From Hyalella azteca (taxonomy: Eukaryota; Arthropoda; Malacostraca; Amphipoda; Hyalellidae), in assembly GCF_000764305.2 (NCBI RefSeq), contig NW_025941719.1, positions 310,001 to 374,000 on the forward strand: DNA of 64,000 nucleotides, read 5' to 3'. The notes beneath the pieces are model-generated. The model made no database searches and had not been told where the DNA came from. It saw only the letters and a list, made by a program, of their open reading frames with translations. Both the position numbers and the translations under genes were made by a program. Shown here one piece after another: positions 1 through 12,652 of the stretch; the stretch's first letter is position 1, and each line of letters opens with the position of its first letter.

Positions 1-3000
1 GAATTAACTGTGCGATAACAGAAGAGACTGACAGGTAATCTTATAGCTTACGATAAGATAAACGCATTGACGTAAACGTATTATTATAGCGTCTATATAT
101 TCACATACCTTTTTGACCTCCACATGTTATTGTTTCTGGCTCGTAGAGTGAAATTTGTAGCGTTTTTGTTTAGCTCTCTACGGCCGATGGAAATTGACTT
201 TGTTTTTGAACTGCAGAAAAATTGGTGAACTTTCTGTTTATGAACTAAAAAGCCACTTTGTCCGTAATTAGTATAGTTAGGCAGAAGTTTTTCTTTTATG
301 CAAGTTGTCCGTAATGTAGACGATTTCAAACAAACGATTGATTGGAATTCTTGAACCCCGTTAAGCTCTTTTAAAAAGTTATCATAGTGGCCACAAGAGT
401 AATTCTGCAATGATTTATTGCTACTAAATTGCCCTCTACTTTGAACAGATTCCCAGAGATAATCATTGATATTTTGTCTTATCGTCACGTCGAAGATATA
501 TGATTTATTCCACGGAGCTGTCTTGCTGGTCATCGTACGTGTCGGCTCATATATCAATCTCTTTTATGAGCAATAAATTTTTGCGCCCTTGTGAAATTTC
601 GCAAGCAAATTGATAATTCCTAAGAAAGTATAACAAGTATTTCACCAATTAATATTCATGAAATCGTATGCGCTATTATAGACCTACTTTAAATGCATGC
701 ATAAATCGTGAAGCCAGGAACAACGGACAACAGACGTCGTATATGCCACATCGAGTTATTCCAACCTGAGATTTCGTTTAGTCTAATGCACGCATAGCAA
801 GAATTTTCAGTAAACAGAAAATTGAATTTAAGATTGAAGGTGTTGCTGATGCGTCAAAAGGCTTCATTGTTCGACTCCCGCTTGGTTAGACGTCGTCGTG
901 ACGCAAGCTCATAGTTCGATAGCTCGCCTGTCTCAAGGAAACCCAAAACACGATTGACGTTTGGTGATGGGAATCTTCCGCATTCAGATATTGTGTTTTA
1001 CGTGTTCGGTCAACATTTGTGACGACGGTATAGAGGAGTCGCAATGCAATGTTTTGTTGTCTTGTCCGCATGACTGATTTTATATGGAACTTTTTACGTG
1101 CAATCGTATGCGGAAGTTTTTACGTACAATCTTGCCAATCGCGATGACACGTCAATTTATTCACTGTTCTAATTGAGAAAAATCATACTGCGTTGCGCTC
1201 CAGGATAAGAATTTTACGTTAAAGAAAGTGTTCCATTCAGATTTATTATTTTATAAATTTACTTATACACTATATATATAGCTTAGAAATTAATGTAGAG
1301 AAACGTAATTTTGAGCCTAATTTAGTTCCTACGAATTGAGTGCTACATGTACCACTGACTGATAAAATGCACGAAACTTTCCTACATTGATACCTTCATT
1401 TCGTACGCATTGCAGCCCTCTGAAAAAATTTCTCACTACTTAAATATTAGAAAATAGAGCCGCAAATGCACGGATGATTATTATTTTTGTTAACATGATG
1501 TCTTGCATTAATGGCTAATAATTTGTTGCTGATATATTAACATAAGAATAAAATCTAGCGAAACCTTATTCAGTGTCAAGCCTCTCATTCGGCGTGAAAT
1601 GCTATATTTTGATATATTTTGCTATGGAGACGCCTGAGTTCCTCATGAGGACTAGGAGTTTATATCCTTGAGGGTTCGGTACTCCTATACCTACTATTAA
1701 CATGTTTAAAGATGAAAAATCCTCATGATATGTTCTTATTTTGACGGTTTCAACTCGAAGGGAGCAAATAATTCTTCAGTTGTGGTCATTGCGTTTTCCT
1801 ATATGGGAACCAAGCTAAGTTGTACTTGATGATCTAATAATTATAAATGGTACAGCCGATCTTCCCTAGTTGGTCTATACAGCCCAGCGCTTGCCTGTAT
1901 AGACCAGCAGTCTCGTCTGTATAGAGTCAACAATCATCAGATATAGAGTCAACAATCACTATAGACCAACAATCATCAGATATTCCAAGAAATGGACAAG
2001 CTCTGACGTCACTCAGGGACCACCTATCGCTGCCACGAACTTGTCTTGTACGCATGCGCGGCTGCGCGCGTCCCGACATTGACGTTATACTCGTGTTTGC
2101 GGCGATGACTTCATTCTTACGTTCCTCGACGAGGGAACCTCAATTGTCGTCTTGCTGGCTTAGTTGAGGAATTTTTCTCTACTCAAACGATCAGAGTTAC
2201 TTAAGAATTTTCGGAGATAAATTCCAAAGCTTTCTGCAGTTCGGTGGTCGCAATGCTTTAACGTGAGCTGTTAGCTTCGCCACGTGTAGTGGTACAGAAG
2301 AGATCACTATTAAAATGAAGTGATGGAACAATAATGAATTGTGATTACGCATACAACAATTGCAATGATATGAGGCGTCATTGTGTACTGAGTACATTTC
2401 AAAATTAAAAATGCAGCTCATAATTTGCTCAGTGTTTTTTGACCAAAATTGGGAAAATGGAATGATCTAAACTTCTAAAAAACTGTACAAATAATTTTCT
2501 AGCACGATATGTCCTCAGACCACATGTTCAAGTCAGGATTGATAGCTTGGCTTTTTTATAATACCCACGTAATGAAATATCTCAGCTTTATTCCTCCCTG
2601 AACGTTTCGTAATCACATCGTGAGCTTGAACGATGCCGCTGCAATGGCCTCAATGGCCCTGGTTTCAGTGTTGATCTTCAACAACACTGACACACACACG
2701 TACACACGACCGACGTGTTGTTCTAGAACAATTTATGCGCGGTCGTTCATCAGGTTGTTATGACCAACTTTGTTTAGCTGGATGATACAGCAACACTATC
2801 AGCAACGTGCTTCTGCATGTCATGTGGCTGACAGCTCGTTTTAACATGCAGGCGGACTTTGTCATGCCAAAGCTCATGTTCTCGAGATTCGGGAAATTTC
2901 AGATAATTCTGTATTGTAATAATAATAATAATAATAATAATTGTTTATTCAAATCATTTATTGTTACATTCTCACGTTAGTTTAATTTCTATTCGAGGCA

Positions 3001-3248
3001 CTGAAAATAGCAGGAGTTAAAAATTTCAAAAATCATCGGACAGACGGATATTTTCATAATTCTACCAGAACGAATTTTTCAATAAAAACCAGTTTAATAT
3101 AAAAATTAAGCGTAAAATTTATGTTTAGATTTTACTAGAATTTGTTCATCAAATTATTCAGGACTGTGACCTTAAATAAATCTTATTTTACTTGTAAATT
3201 TTGGTAACTGAATTTGACTTTTTGATACTTTCCCTCGCTGACGTTCAG
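1..3248. other. No recognisable gene; AT-rich flank
   Basis: I see no exon here that I can assign to a family. The stretch holds a short AAT microsatellite at about 2919-2941, a cluster of local repeats at 1860-1985 built on the words tatagacc and agtcaacaatcat, and a GC-richer patch at 2030-2140. Upstream exons of the gene that continues at 3249 should lie here or further left, but I could not find them. One 154-codon open frame on the minus strand (93-557) is treated as a finding only. Confidence 0.5.
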
Positions 3249-6200
3249 GTGAGTTTAGGATGCAGACGACCCAAGGACCAACCTGTTCCACCCAACTGTC
3301 ATGACTGCACTGCTCGACGCAATGACATCCATGACCACGACTCTAACGACGACTCCTACCATGTTCCACGATCTGACATGAGCCCATATGACCCCATGGC
3401 CGAGTATGATAATGTTTGCTTCCATGGCGAGTCTAATTTCGGTGATGTTTACCAAGGTGTTCTAAAGATTGATTCTCCTAATAAGGACGAAGACTCTTCA
3501 TCTTCTGATGATGATGACGATGAAGAACCACTTGCGGGCAACGTTTCTGGACCTGTGGCTGCGAAGCAGGATGACGAAGACGATAGTTCTTCGTCTTCTG
3601 AAGACAACGACGAAGCTGCTGAGAAACCAGCCACAGTTAAGGTACTTGTCAACGGCAAGCAAGTTGAGGAAGAGGTAGAAAAAGTTCAAGTCCACAATGA
3701 TCTCGAGCAGAGTAAGGGTGAAGCCATCCAAGACACGAAGAAAACTTCAGAAACGGACGACGAATCTAGCAGTTCCGATGAGGAAGAAGATGAAGAGGAC
3801 GATGCTGCAGGTGACTCTGACGATGACACCAAGAAAACAACGACGGAAGAGACTCAGAAGCCTGCAGAGAAAGTGGCGGCGGTCGCAGTCAAGTCCTCCG
3901 ATTCCGTGAATGGTAAATCTTCAAGGTCCAATTCCAGCTCCTCGGAGTCGTCGCGCGAATCAGTGAAAACAGCCCCCAAAGCCCCCACCCCCGTGACCAG
4001 CAAGGTTTGCATCTGAGGGATGAAATTCGTCCGCTTTTGCCCCAGTTAATCTACTTGATTGCTTCGAATATCAATAAATCTTCTACACATCCTGCTTCCG
4101 CTTCAATTCCAATGTACACTAAATAATGGTGTCAATTCTACATCCTTCGCGCTACAACTATGTAATTACTTTTAGTTCTATAAAAAATGTCTTTGTAAGA
4201 TTAAGTTACTTGTAATTATCTGTGTTTGTTTTCTGTGTCAACTGGGAGACTGTACAGAGGTTGGCACCTGGCACGTCAGTAGTACACATGGATTACTTGC
4301 TTCGTTGGATACCGTGCTGAACGAAGGAGGCAGCAAAGAATGTGCATCGTGATTGAACCACCCTTGGGACCGCTTGTTGAGTCTTGCTTATGCTTTCAGA
4401 TACACAAAAAAAAACAGCGGCGCGATCGTGTTACACCGCATGTACGAAGTTGAACACGCATATTATTTAACATTCAACAGGACCTTAACTAAACGCTTGT
4501 ACTGCCTCTTCTTACAACGCTCTTTCTCGGAAGCTTCTCGCTTCACCTCCCAATGATCGAAAATGGTTATGTGATCTTATTTATAAGATTAATTATAGTG
4601 ATGAGAATAAAGGTATTAAGAAATCCCATTAGTAATGCCATGTCATTGACCTATATTAAATATATTCATATGTGGGAATTTGTATAAGCTCAGTGTATCG
4701 TCCTTGTGTGATTACTTTTACTAAATTTTTATTAGAAAGTATACATGTTTTCACATTGTTTTGCATGCATTTTCCTAATTTTAATGCCCTGATTGTGTAT
4801 CGCTAATCAATACGTCGTGCATGTATGTGTTTGCTGTAGCATTGAATGAAAGGTCCATTCAATTCCACAACAAAGCTCATTCAACCTTAACCTTTATAAA
4901 CGCGACATGCAAGAAATAAATATCATTATAATATGATGTTCGTGACCTTATTAATTATAATTCTTCTGTGTGCTAAAGACATGTTTGTGCAGGATGAAGC
5001 TCCCGAAGAAATCCATCTTGATGTTTAAATTGACTCGAACCGATCACAGTTGTCGATTAATAAATTGCCTTGAAAATTTCTACTGGAAATTCTTAATAAT
5101 TTATATTTTGCTGTTCAAATATTTAATTAATTGTCAAAATAAAATGTAGAAGTATTAAATTTGATGTTTTCGAATTGCACCCGTATTGGTTGCATTTAGT
5201 TTCATCACATTTTTCAAAAGCGACGTTCTTCTGAAATTATTGGAACCTTGCGAAAATAAATTTCAGATATTCATCTTCAGAGTGACCAACTTAGAAGGAA
5301 TCGATCTAGAAATAATGATGCTAGTACCATCTTCATTCTAGAGTGTTTGATGCACATCAATAGAGTCCTATTAATCTCTAGTGTTTGCTAGAGCAGAGAT
5401 GCTTCACGTGACACTTTCTCTATTTGTCTGCGTTGAATAATATACTAGTAATGTGTCCCGTCGTCTCCAAGTTTTGTATGTGGCCTTGGTTCTCAATTAA
5501 ATTTTTGCCTGCATGATAATTTACTGTGGGGTATTGTTTTTTACATTTTTATTCGTGGCATTGCTATATACCTTATTTATTATTAACATAAACTAAACAT
5601 CTTTGCTTGCGTGATTTCTTCCGCATATGTTTGCTATTACTGTTCTTTCTTAGACAAAAGCCGACACTATTTTTGCTATGATCATGAAAATAAAGATGAC
5701 TATGATATGATGACTTGTATCTATGATGTATCATCATAGAGACATCATAGATGACATCAAAGGTACATCATCATGACAGTGAACACTGAACAGGTTGTGT
5801 TCACACTTATTTGTGTGCCGCTCCACCTATGAAGTGTACCTCAATGATTGCATTGATGTGTTCATTGAAATCGTGTTTCATAATTTCATTATCAAATCAT
5901 TCGCGTACAATCTTCGATTCTATGGATCATTGCTCTTTAAAGTTTGGGATATTTTACTAGATAATGTTTTTGAGATGTTGCTTTGATTTGATTGTTGCTT
6001 TGTGTGATAAAATTGAACGTTGATTCCAGGAGCCCATGCCAAGGGTATTGTTTATAGTTACATATTCTTTAGTTGCTCACTGCTGTATATGCCAGCTCGC
6101 GTACATTGTACATATTAATTTAAGCGCATATCATTCCATTATATTGTCGATTGTTTTAATTTGCTTGGTGACATAAAAATATGTTAATAGGCTTTCAAAT

Positions 6201-9200
6201 TTTTAAACAGCATGTGGTACAATTTTTAAAGGGATTAAACTTTCCTTTTTTTCTATCTTGCTTATCATTGATTTTCTTTCTATTCCAAATGAATCGATTT
6301 CTAGAATAATTTACTGTGAATATTTTTCTCTCGTATAAATTTCCGTCATTCCCGATATAATTTTCGTAAGATTGAATTTTGTTGAATTTGAGATTTTGGA
6401 TGTGTTGCAATTTACAAATTATCAAATTATCATTTGTTTTTCTTTAAGAAATAAAATCCCGCATGTATTGTGTTATAAATGTTGGTTTTATAACTAAATG
6501 TCTGTTTTGCTTTATATGTTATTTAAAAGTTGTCTCTCATGTGGCTTATTTATGTAAATCAACAATCAACATTCATATGTGGTCGATTCGTATGAAACAA
6601 TTGCGTTCAGATCAGTTTGTGCATAAATCAAGCTTTATTTCCTCTGATATTGTGTTCAAATTTTATTGTTACTTACCGGGTGTTTTTTATTGAGTGTTCA
6701 GATTATGGCACGGGCCACTCATTTATGCTCAACTTAAGAAGTCTGAATTTGAAATCACATCATTAAACATTCTCCCAAAGTATCACAATAAAATTCTGTT
6801 GATTTTGCGTCCGACCATATCTGTCAATCTGTCAATGTAATGACTTTTTAAATATTGTTTTCAAGATTATCCACGTACTGAAGAGTTGTTTTGTCTTCAT
6901 GTGTGTCTGTGTCTTCATGTGTGTCTATGTTTGCAGTCTCCGGTGCCCAGCTCACCCAGTCCCCGATCCTCGGCTGGGACGCCGTCTCCCACACCCACAC
7001 CCGCGTACACCTTCAAGAATACAGGGTAAGCTTCTTCTTAACTATTATTATGGCTAAGATGCCTTACGTAACGTGCTGTTTGAAAAACAGTTTCTCCTGA
7101 ATTGTATAACGCCTCTAAGCGCAAGCATGCAGCTGCTAGACAATTTCGAAACTATGCAACAGTAGCAAGTCGAGGATATACTAATCATAAAAGTGGTTTT
7201 TGTGTTTGTTTTTTGGGCTGCTAACTAATATAAATATTTAATTTGAATATTTTCTTTCGCTAGTCTCAGTTCTGGAGCTGTCTTACTCGATTGCATACAG
7301 CACTAGGTAGCCAACTCATCGGTTCTGCAAGCCAGTTTGTGGCGGCTCATGTGTTTTTACTCTTTAAGTTTTTACAGTCACTGCAAAGCTTTTTACCCTA
7401 AAGAGATCGCAAAGACGACTTTCTCTTTCACCGAGATTTTCGTAAGAGAAAGTAGCACCTACTGTGCCTTGATTTGATTTTATTTATACTCCCAGAACAT
7501 CTGGCTTTTCGGGACGAATTGACATAATAATGAAATAAATTTTTCACAACATGGTTCAATAAACGTGAATGCTTACCTCAAACTCGAGGGATTAATTTTT
7601 TTTACAAAACCTTTTCAGTCAATCGATCACACCCAACACGTTAGACGTTTTGAATATAAATGATGCGATGTGATGTGTCTGGCATTTTAAAACCAAGTAT
7701 AAGGTTAGCTCAATTTTTTGTAGTTACTAAGGGCCTGAGTGAAGAGTTTACGTCCTGGAATGCAGTCACCATTGGGTTAACAATTTGGTTCAAACAGACG
7801 TCAATTGATTATGACACATAACTTATATCAGAAAAATTACTTACTACAGCTCAGGTAATTTTTTAAATCTGAGCCAGCAGGGGTGTTGATTAAATTATAA
7901 AGTGAAACAAATTTAAAACTGAAACCGATTTTATGGAAATATGCATTGCTAAATTTCAGAACATTTGAATTCTTCCGTCACTCCTGTGGCTCAACACGAA
8001 GAGGAAAAGAATTGTTTATAAAAAGTTGGCATAAGATTAGATAGGTATAGATTTTGAGGAAAACTTCAAAATAATTCAAAATATTCGCTCCGTTCAGCGT
8101 TCTCAGTAAGAAGAAAAATTAAAGTTATCTTATATACTGTTTTTATAATTAATATCCTGATCTTTTGTGGCTAATATAAAATAACGTCTAAATCCGTAAC
8201 AAATTATTTAAATTCAGGTTATAGCTGACTATCTCTGGCAACTGCGGCACATTTTGCCTAGCACCAATCAGGACTAGGGCATGCGGCCGAGCACATACTA
8301 GTTATCCTGTTACGCCGGCCTGGGGCGAAAGGAGAGTGGGTTGAATGGGGAGGAGGTCCGAAAGGTAGGTAGGATGGGGACATGATGAGGGTGGGTAGGA
8401 TGGCAGTGTCAGGCGGGTGGGAGGTGATTGGGTAGTGGCTTGGATTAGGAGGAAGTCAGAAAGGTAGGAAGGATGGAGGGGTATTTTGGGTAGGTATGGT
8501 TGTGGTTCCTAAATGGTCGGTAGGATGGAGGTAATTGGTAGAAATGACGGTAAGATGGGGTGAGCCGGTAAGATAGGGTAAGATATGCGAGGGAAGTGAA
8601 CGAAAACGCGAATATTTCGGGGGTATGACAGTAGGTAGGGTAGGATGGAATAACAGGAGAGTGGGTAGGATGGAGCAACAAAAGGGCTGGTAGGATGGTT
8701 ATCTGTAGGTTGGGTGTGTGGGATGGAGTAACAGAAGGCCGGGTAGGATGGGAACAAGGGCTGGTAGGATGGAGTAATAGAAGGGCTGGTTGGATGGAAA
8801 CAGGAGGGCTGGTAGGATGGAGTAACAGAAGTGCTGGTGGGATGGTTATCAGTAGGTTGGGTGTGTGGGATGGAGTAACAGAAGTCCGGGTAGGATGGAA
8901 ACAGAAGGGCTGGTAGGATGGAGTAATAGAAGGGCTGGTAGGATGGAGTAACAGAAGGCCGGGTAGGATGAAGTAACAGAAGGTGGGTAGGAAGGTTATC
9001 TGTAAGTTGGGTGTGTGGGATGGAGTAACAGAAGGGTGGGTAGGAAGGTAAGCTGTTGGTGTGGGGGGCGCAAAGATGCTCCTCATCGCAGCGTCAAGGT
9101 CAGGAGTCCGACTGACACGGATAGCAGGGAGCGCCGCTGGCCACAAGCGACCGCAACGTCATCATCTCCGCACGAAAAAACTCTACCGTAATTCTGTCGT

Positions 9201-12200
9201 ATTTGCTTTATACAGGAAAAAAACTCCATGCATTTTTTCCCATTAATGCCAGTTGCCAGATCATGGCTGAAAGACAGTGATACGATCCTATGATGGCTGG
9301 TAAAAAACTAGTCTCTGCCTGTGCTTGGGAAATGTGTTGGTTGAGTTTTCTTTTTTATATTTTTTTGCTGGAAATGAAACCTGTTTTGGAGTGTGAAGTT
9401 TTCGGACTTCGTTCACCATGTAAAAAAAATATTCCATGTTCATTTCCAGTGATGAATGTTTCATTTCGAGTTTTGATTTGAATTATGTTATAGAATCGTT
9501 CAAGATTTTAGTAGATTGTTAATGTGTTTTGTGATAAGCTATGATGAACGAGTATGAAGGAAACTTACGTTACTATTCTGTCCATTCAAGGTCAAGCCTT
9601 ATGAAGTTAACCGTTGTATCCTTGACTGCGAAGAGTCTGCGATGATTTGAACTCCGTGGTGCTTTTTCAACTTTCTCAATATTATATACATGCACAGTTA
9701 CTAAACAACCACATTTTTTTTACTTCGAGCATAAAGTATTGTCAAAATACTTTATGGGCAAAACAGTTGCAACAATACTACCTTGTATATGGCGTCTCTA
9801 GATTACCCTTCACTTCTTTGCTTAATGGCATTTTCGTGCCGTCTGTCGTGGCACATAATCCCTCTCTGCAGCATAAAATTTACTAGCAACAAAGAATTCA
9901 TTCATGAGCTGTTATTTCTTCGGAACACTTATTGTCTGACGAGATACACTCCCCTATTTGTTACAGATTACTTGGAAATTTGAAAAAATGTGCAGCTCAT
10001 CAACGATTGTTTTCTAGGACAATCTTACACTCAAAGAAATGACTGTCAAAATTGCTATTTATATTTTGCCCCTGTGTGGGTCATTTCAAAACAGTTGGGT
10101 CCGGCTAAATAGCGTATCATAACATAGTGATAACGTAGTGATATCGGCGCTGATGTGGCCTTTATACTGCAACATCCGCTCTCTGCTCTTATTATGCGTA
10201 AGAACTTATTCAACAATACGACCCTTGAGTTAAACTGAGTGTACTACTAATAAATACCTTATTAATATATTATTTAATAGAATATTTTAGCTGACCAGAC
10301 CTCAGGGTCTGACAGGTACTCGGGTCTGAGTGTACTTCCAATAAATACGTTAATAATAATTAATATATTATTTAATAGAATATTTTAGCTGACCAGACCT
10401 CATGGTCTGGCAGGTACTCGGGCCCGACACAAGTGTCCGTTGCTGCCGGGCTCGTCCAATTATCTTGGCTTCAGCTGTGGCCTCCGAATTCTGTTCTCTG
10501 CCTTGGCAATGCTGTCTTTGATGTCTAGGATTGTGTTCTGTGAAACTTTAGTAGAAAAATGACAATTTCGAATTTATTGTTTCTTATTTGGGCCGTTGCG
10601 TTTTTAAAGCTGCGTGTTAGGCTGTACTGTTGCCATCGTTTCCTTTAATAACGTGAATTAAATTAATTTAATTTAATAATATAAAAATAAATAATAAAAT
10701 TTAAATAATTATAATTAAAATTTAAATTTAATAAAAATTAAACAAGTCATGCATGGGCCCACACTTCCCTTGATTACTTAAATCAATCTTTTCTTCTAAA
10801 TTTAATCAAAATTCTCACATATGTTGACTAATACGTAAAAGAAAAAATAATCACGAATTTTCTATCGACAAATCGCGTGGCTTGCGTGCGTGTGCCTCGC
10901 GTCTCTGCATCCTGTTCCTCATGGTCGTCGTGGTCTCATGGAGGTCACGGTGACGATCCTCCAAAACTTTGACGTGGCTAGCCGAGATAATTGTTATTTA
11001 TTCGTCAGCAGTTATTTAAATTATCGGGTCAATTACCTTCAAAGTTTGTAGAGTTTCTAATGTATTTTTTTAATTCTACAAGCGTCTTGCTTTGATTGTG
11101 AAAGTATTTTCTCGAAGCCCTGCGCTTGAAGTGACGTCTTGAATTATTCATCAGGTCTTGCAACGTCGCGGATCGTCTTAGGTCCTTGACAAATGCCCAA
11201 ACTATTGTACGATTGATTTTTTTTGAATTATAATCTAAATTTTTTTGGTTTTCTTGGAAATTGCTTCATTGTGTATGGTCGTTTTGCATTCTTATTGCGC
11301 TTTCTTATTTCTGTTGAACGATTTAATGGTACAAATGGATTAAATATTTTGATAACTGTAAATTGCGCATCAATTGCAAGTTGATCATATGTTGTATTCT
11401 GAGATTAAGTGACGGTCGTAGCATTTGCTTTTAATTTACCTATAATATATCATAAATGTATTTAAAAAGTAACGCAATAGTAGTAGAAATGCTTATTCAT
11501 CGAGAAAACATGCATTCAAACCGAGCATTGACGAAATTTAAGACCAGGAAACTCTTGGCAAGCGGACTGGACGAGATGTATGTAGGGGGAAACGATTGGC
11601 CGGAACCGGCGTGTGTGGTGCGCGATAGAAATCTGATGAAGCATTCATTTAAAAAAATAATAATAATTATTATAAATGAATAAATATAAGTACTGCTTGT
11701 CGTGTACTAAATCTTACGATTGTGCTTTAGGTAGAAATTGTGCTTTAGGTAGAAAAATTATTCGATCATTTATGAGGTAGCAGATTTGTGAACGGAAATT
11801 TCGTCGGGTGAATATTGTACATGTGACTGCAATGAAGAGGATTGAATCTTAGATGAAACAGATCATATTTTTCCGTTTTTTTTTCACGGACTATTCTCTT
11901 CTTCTATGAAAATTTCTACATATTCTTCCTGTATTTTGTACATGAGTCTGCATTCTATATAAATTGTACATTTAAAATTCGAGTTATTATACTTAGCACA
12001 CATTTTTCATAATCTGGTTTTGTGTTCGGAGTCAAGAAATCTAGAGGTGTTTTATACATATTCCTATCCTCTTTACCCATTCTAACCTAAGACCATCCAT
12101 TCTAACCTATTTTACATCAATAGACGTAATAATCTTGTGAAGAACCATGAGGCAGCTGATGGATTATCTTATCAGTCCCGAGCAACGCCGGGCCTCACTG

Positions 12201-12397
12201 CATTATAGTATTAGTTTTTTTTAATTTTAATAAATTGATAATTATGAATTTTAATTATTTCATTGTTTTTCAGGGGTCTTAACATGAACATGAGCGCAGC
12301 CCAAATGCGGGAGTATCTTGCCTCGAAGAAGAAGAAGGACATTCGCCACAGCGAAATCGATATGCGTAAAAAATATGAGATAATTCAGAAGCTCTGA
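3249..12397 (+). CDS. 3' exons of an unnamed gene with an acidic serine-rich tail
   Basis: I do not recognise the family. Three in-frame exons can be joined: 3249-4004 (252 codons, acceptor ttcag), 6937-7025 (acceptor tttgcag, donor GTAAGC) and 12274-12397 ending in TGA. Phases agree at both junctions. The first exon begins VSLGCRRPKDQ, has a tyrosine motif AEYDNVCF, then repeated Ser/Asp/Glu clusters (SSSSDDDDDEE type) separated by Lys-rich and Val-rich stretches. The second is Ser/Pro/Thr-rich. The last encodes a basic, probably helical end containing MSAAQMREYLASKKKKD and finishing YEIIQKL. This looks like a disordered cytoplasmic or nuclear tail of a larger protein whose N-terminal exons lie upstream. 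The donor after the first exon (AAG then GTTTGC) is weak, so its use is inferred. The compact last exon reads as the most conserved part. Confidence 0.6.
4005..4078 (+). terminator. Possible alternative short 3' end of the acidic-tail gene
   Basis: If the weak donor at 4005 is not used, the frame continues for three codons (VCI) to TGA at 4014-4016. A canonical AATAAA follows at 4073-4078, a spacing normal for a compact 3' UTR. This suggests a short isoform lacking the Pro-rich and basic C-terminal exons. Confidence 0.35.
4079..6936 (+). other. Intron or alternative 3' UTR of the acidic-tail gene
   Basis: AT-rich sequence with no coding exon that I can support. At about 5729-5762 a short hairpin pairs atctatgatgt with acatcatagat across a 12-base loop, inside a run of atgat-type words. 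Otherwise I see nothing distinctive. Confidence 0.5.
8330..9060 (+). repeat. G-rich minisatellite, about 25-bp unit
   Basis: Tandem variants of gtaggatggagtaacagaa plus a gggctg spacer fill the region, with some units carrying ggttgggtgtgtggg or diverged flanks. The plus strand has many GGG and GG runs and few C, so it is strand-asymmetric. It creates long spurious Pro/Ser/Thr-rich open frames on the minus strand, which I do not annotate as genes. Confidence 0.85.
10230..10428. repeat. Tandem duplication, about 100-bp unit
   Basis: Two adjacent copies share tattatttaatagaatat, agctgaccagacctca and ggtctg-caggtactcggg. They differ by a few substitutions and a small indel. Each copy contains a short inverted pair (cagacctca/ggtctg). 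No function is evident. Confidence 0.8.
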
Positions 12398-12646
12398 GCC
12401 CTGCACCGAGTTGTCCTAGCACTCACGTTGCAATCGCCCTAGCAACAAGAGAAGTCGAGCCGTTTCTGCTGAGAACATACCGAGTCAACGATGTTTTAAT
12501 GTTAGCGTGATGTTGTGATTGCTTGTAAGTTACTTTGCGGGACTAGATCATGATCAGTTTTTTGGGAAAGATGTTATTTAAATTGTGATTGCCTCGAGCG
12601 ACTCGAGCCAATGATGATTTTTCTGATTTATACTATCATCGTTAAT

Positions 12647-12652
12647 AATAAA
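12647..12652 (+). terminator. Poly(A) signal of the acidic-tail gene
   Basis: AATAAA about 250 nt after the TGA at 12395-12397, in AT-rich sequence. It is the first canonical hexamer I noted after the stop codon. Confidence 0.5.

Larger units (their letters stand above)
7026..12273 (+). other. Long last intron of the acidic-tail gene
   Basis: It runs from donor GTAAGC to acceptor tttttcag. It contains the G-rich minisatellite near 8.3-9.06 kb and a 100-bp duplication near 10.3 kb, both listed separately. The rest is AT-rich; open frames such as those near 9.3-9.9 kb are short and resemble no family I know. Confidence 0.5.

Noticed and set aside
3449..3909. Overlapping frames on both strands within the acidic exon
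   Set aside because: They are shadows of the Ser/Asp/Glu-rich coding frame; only the plus frame joins downstream exons in phase.
8445..9146. 233-codon minus-strand frame rich in Pro, Ser and Thr
   Set aside because: It is generated by the 25-bp G-rich minisatellite; frames are open in several phases and the protein is only the repeat translated.
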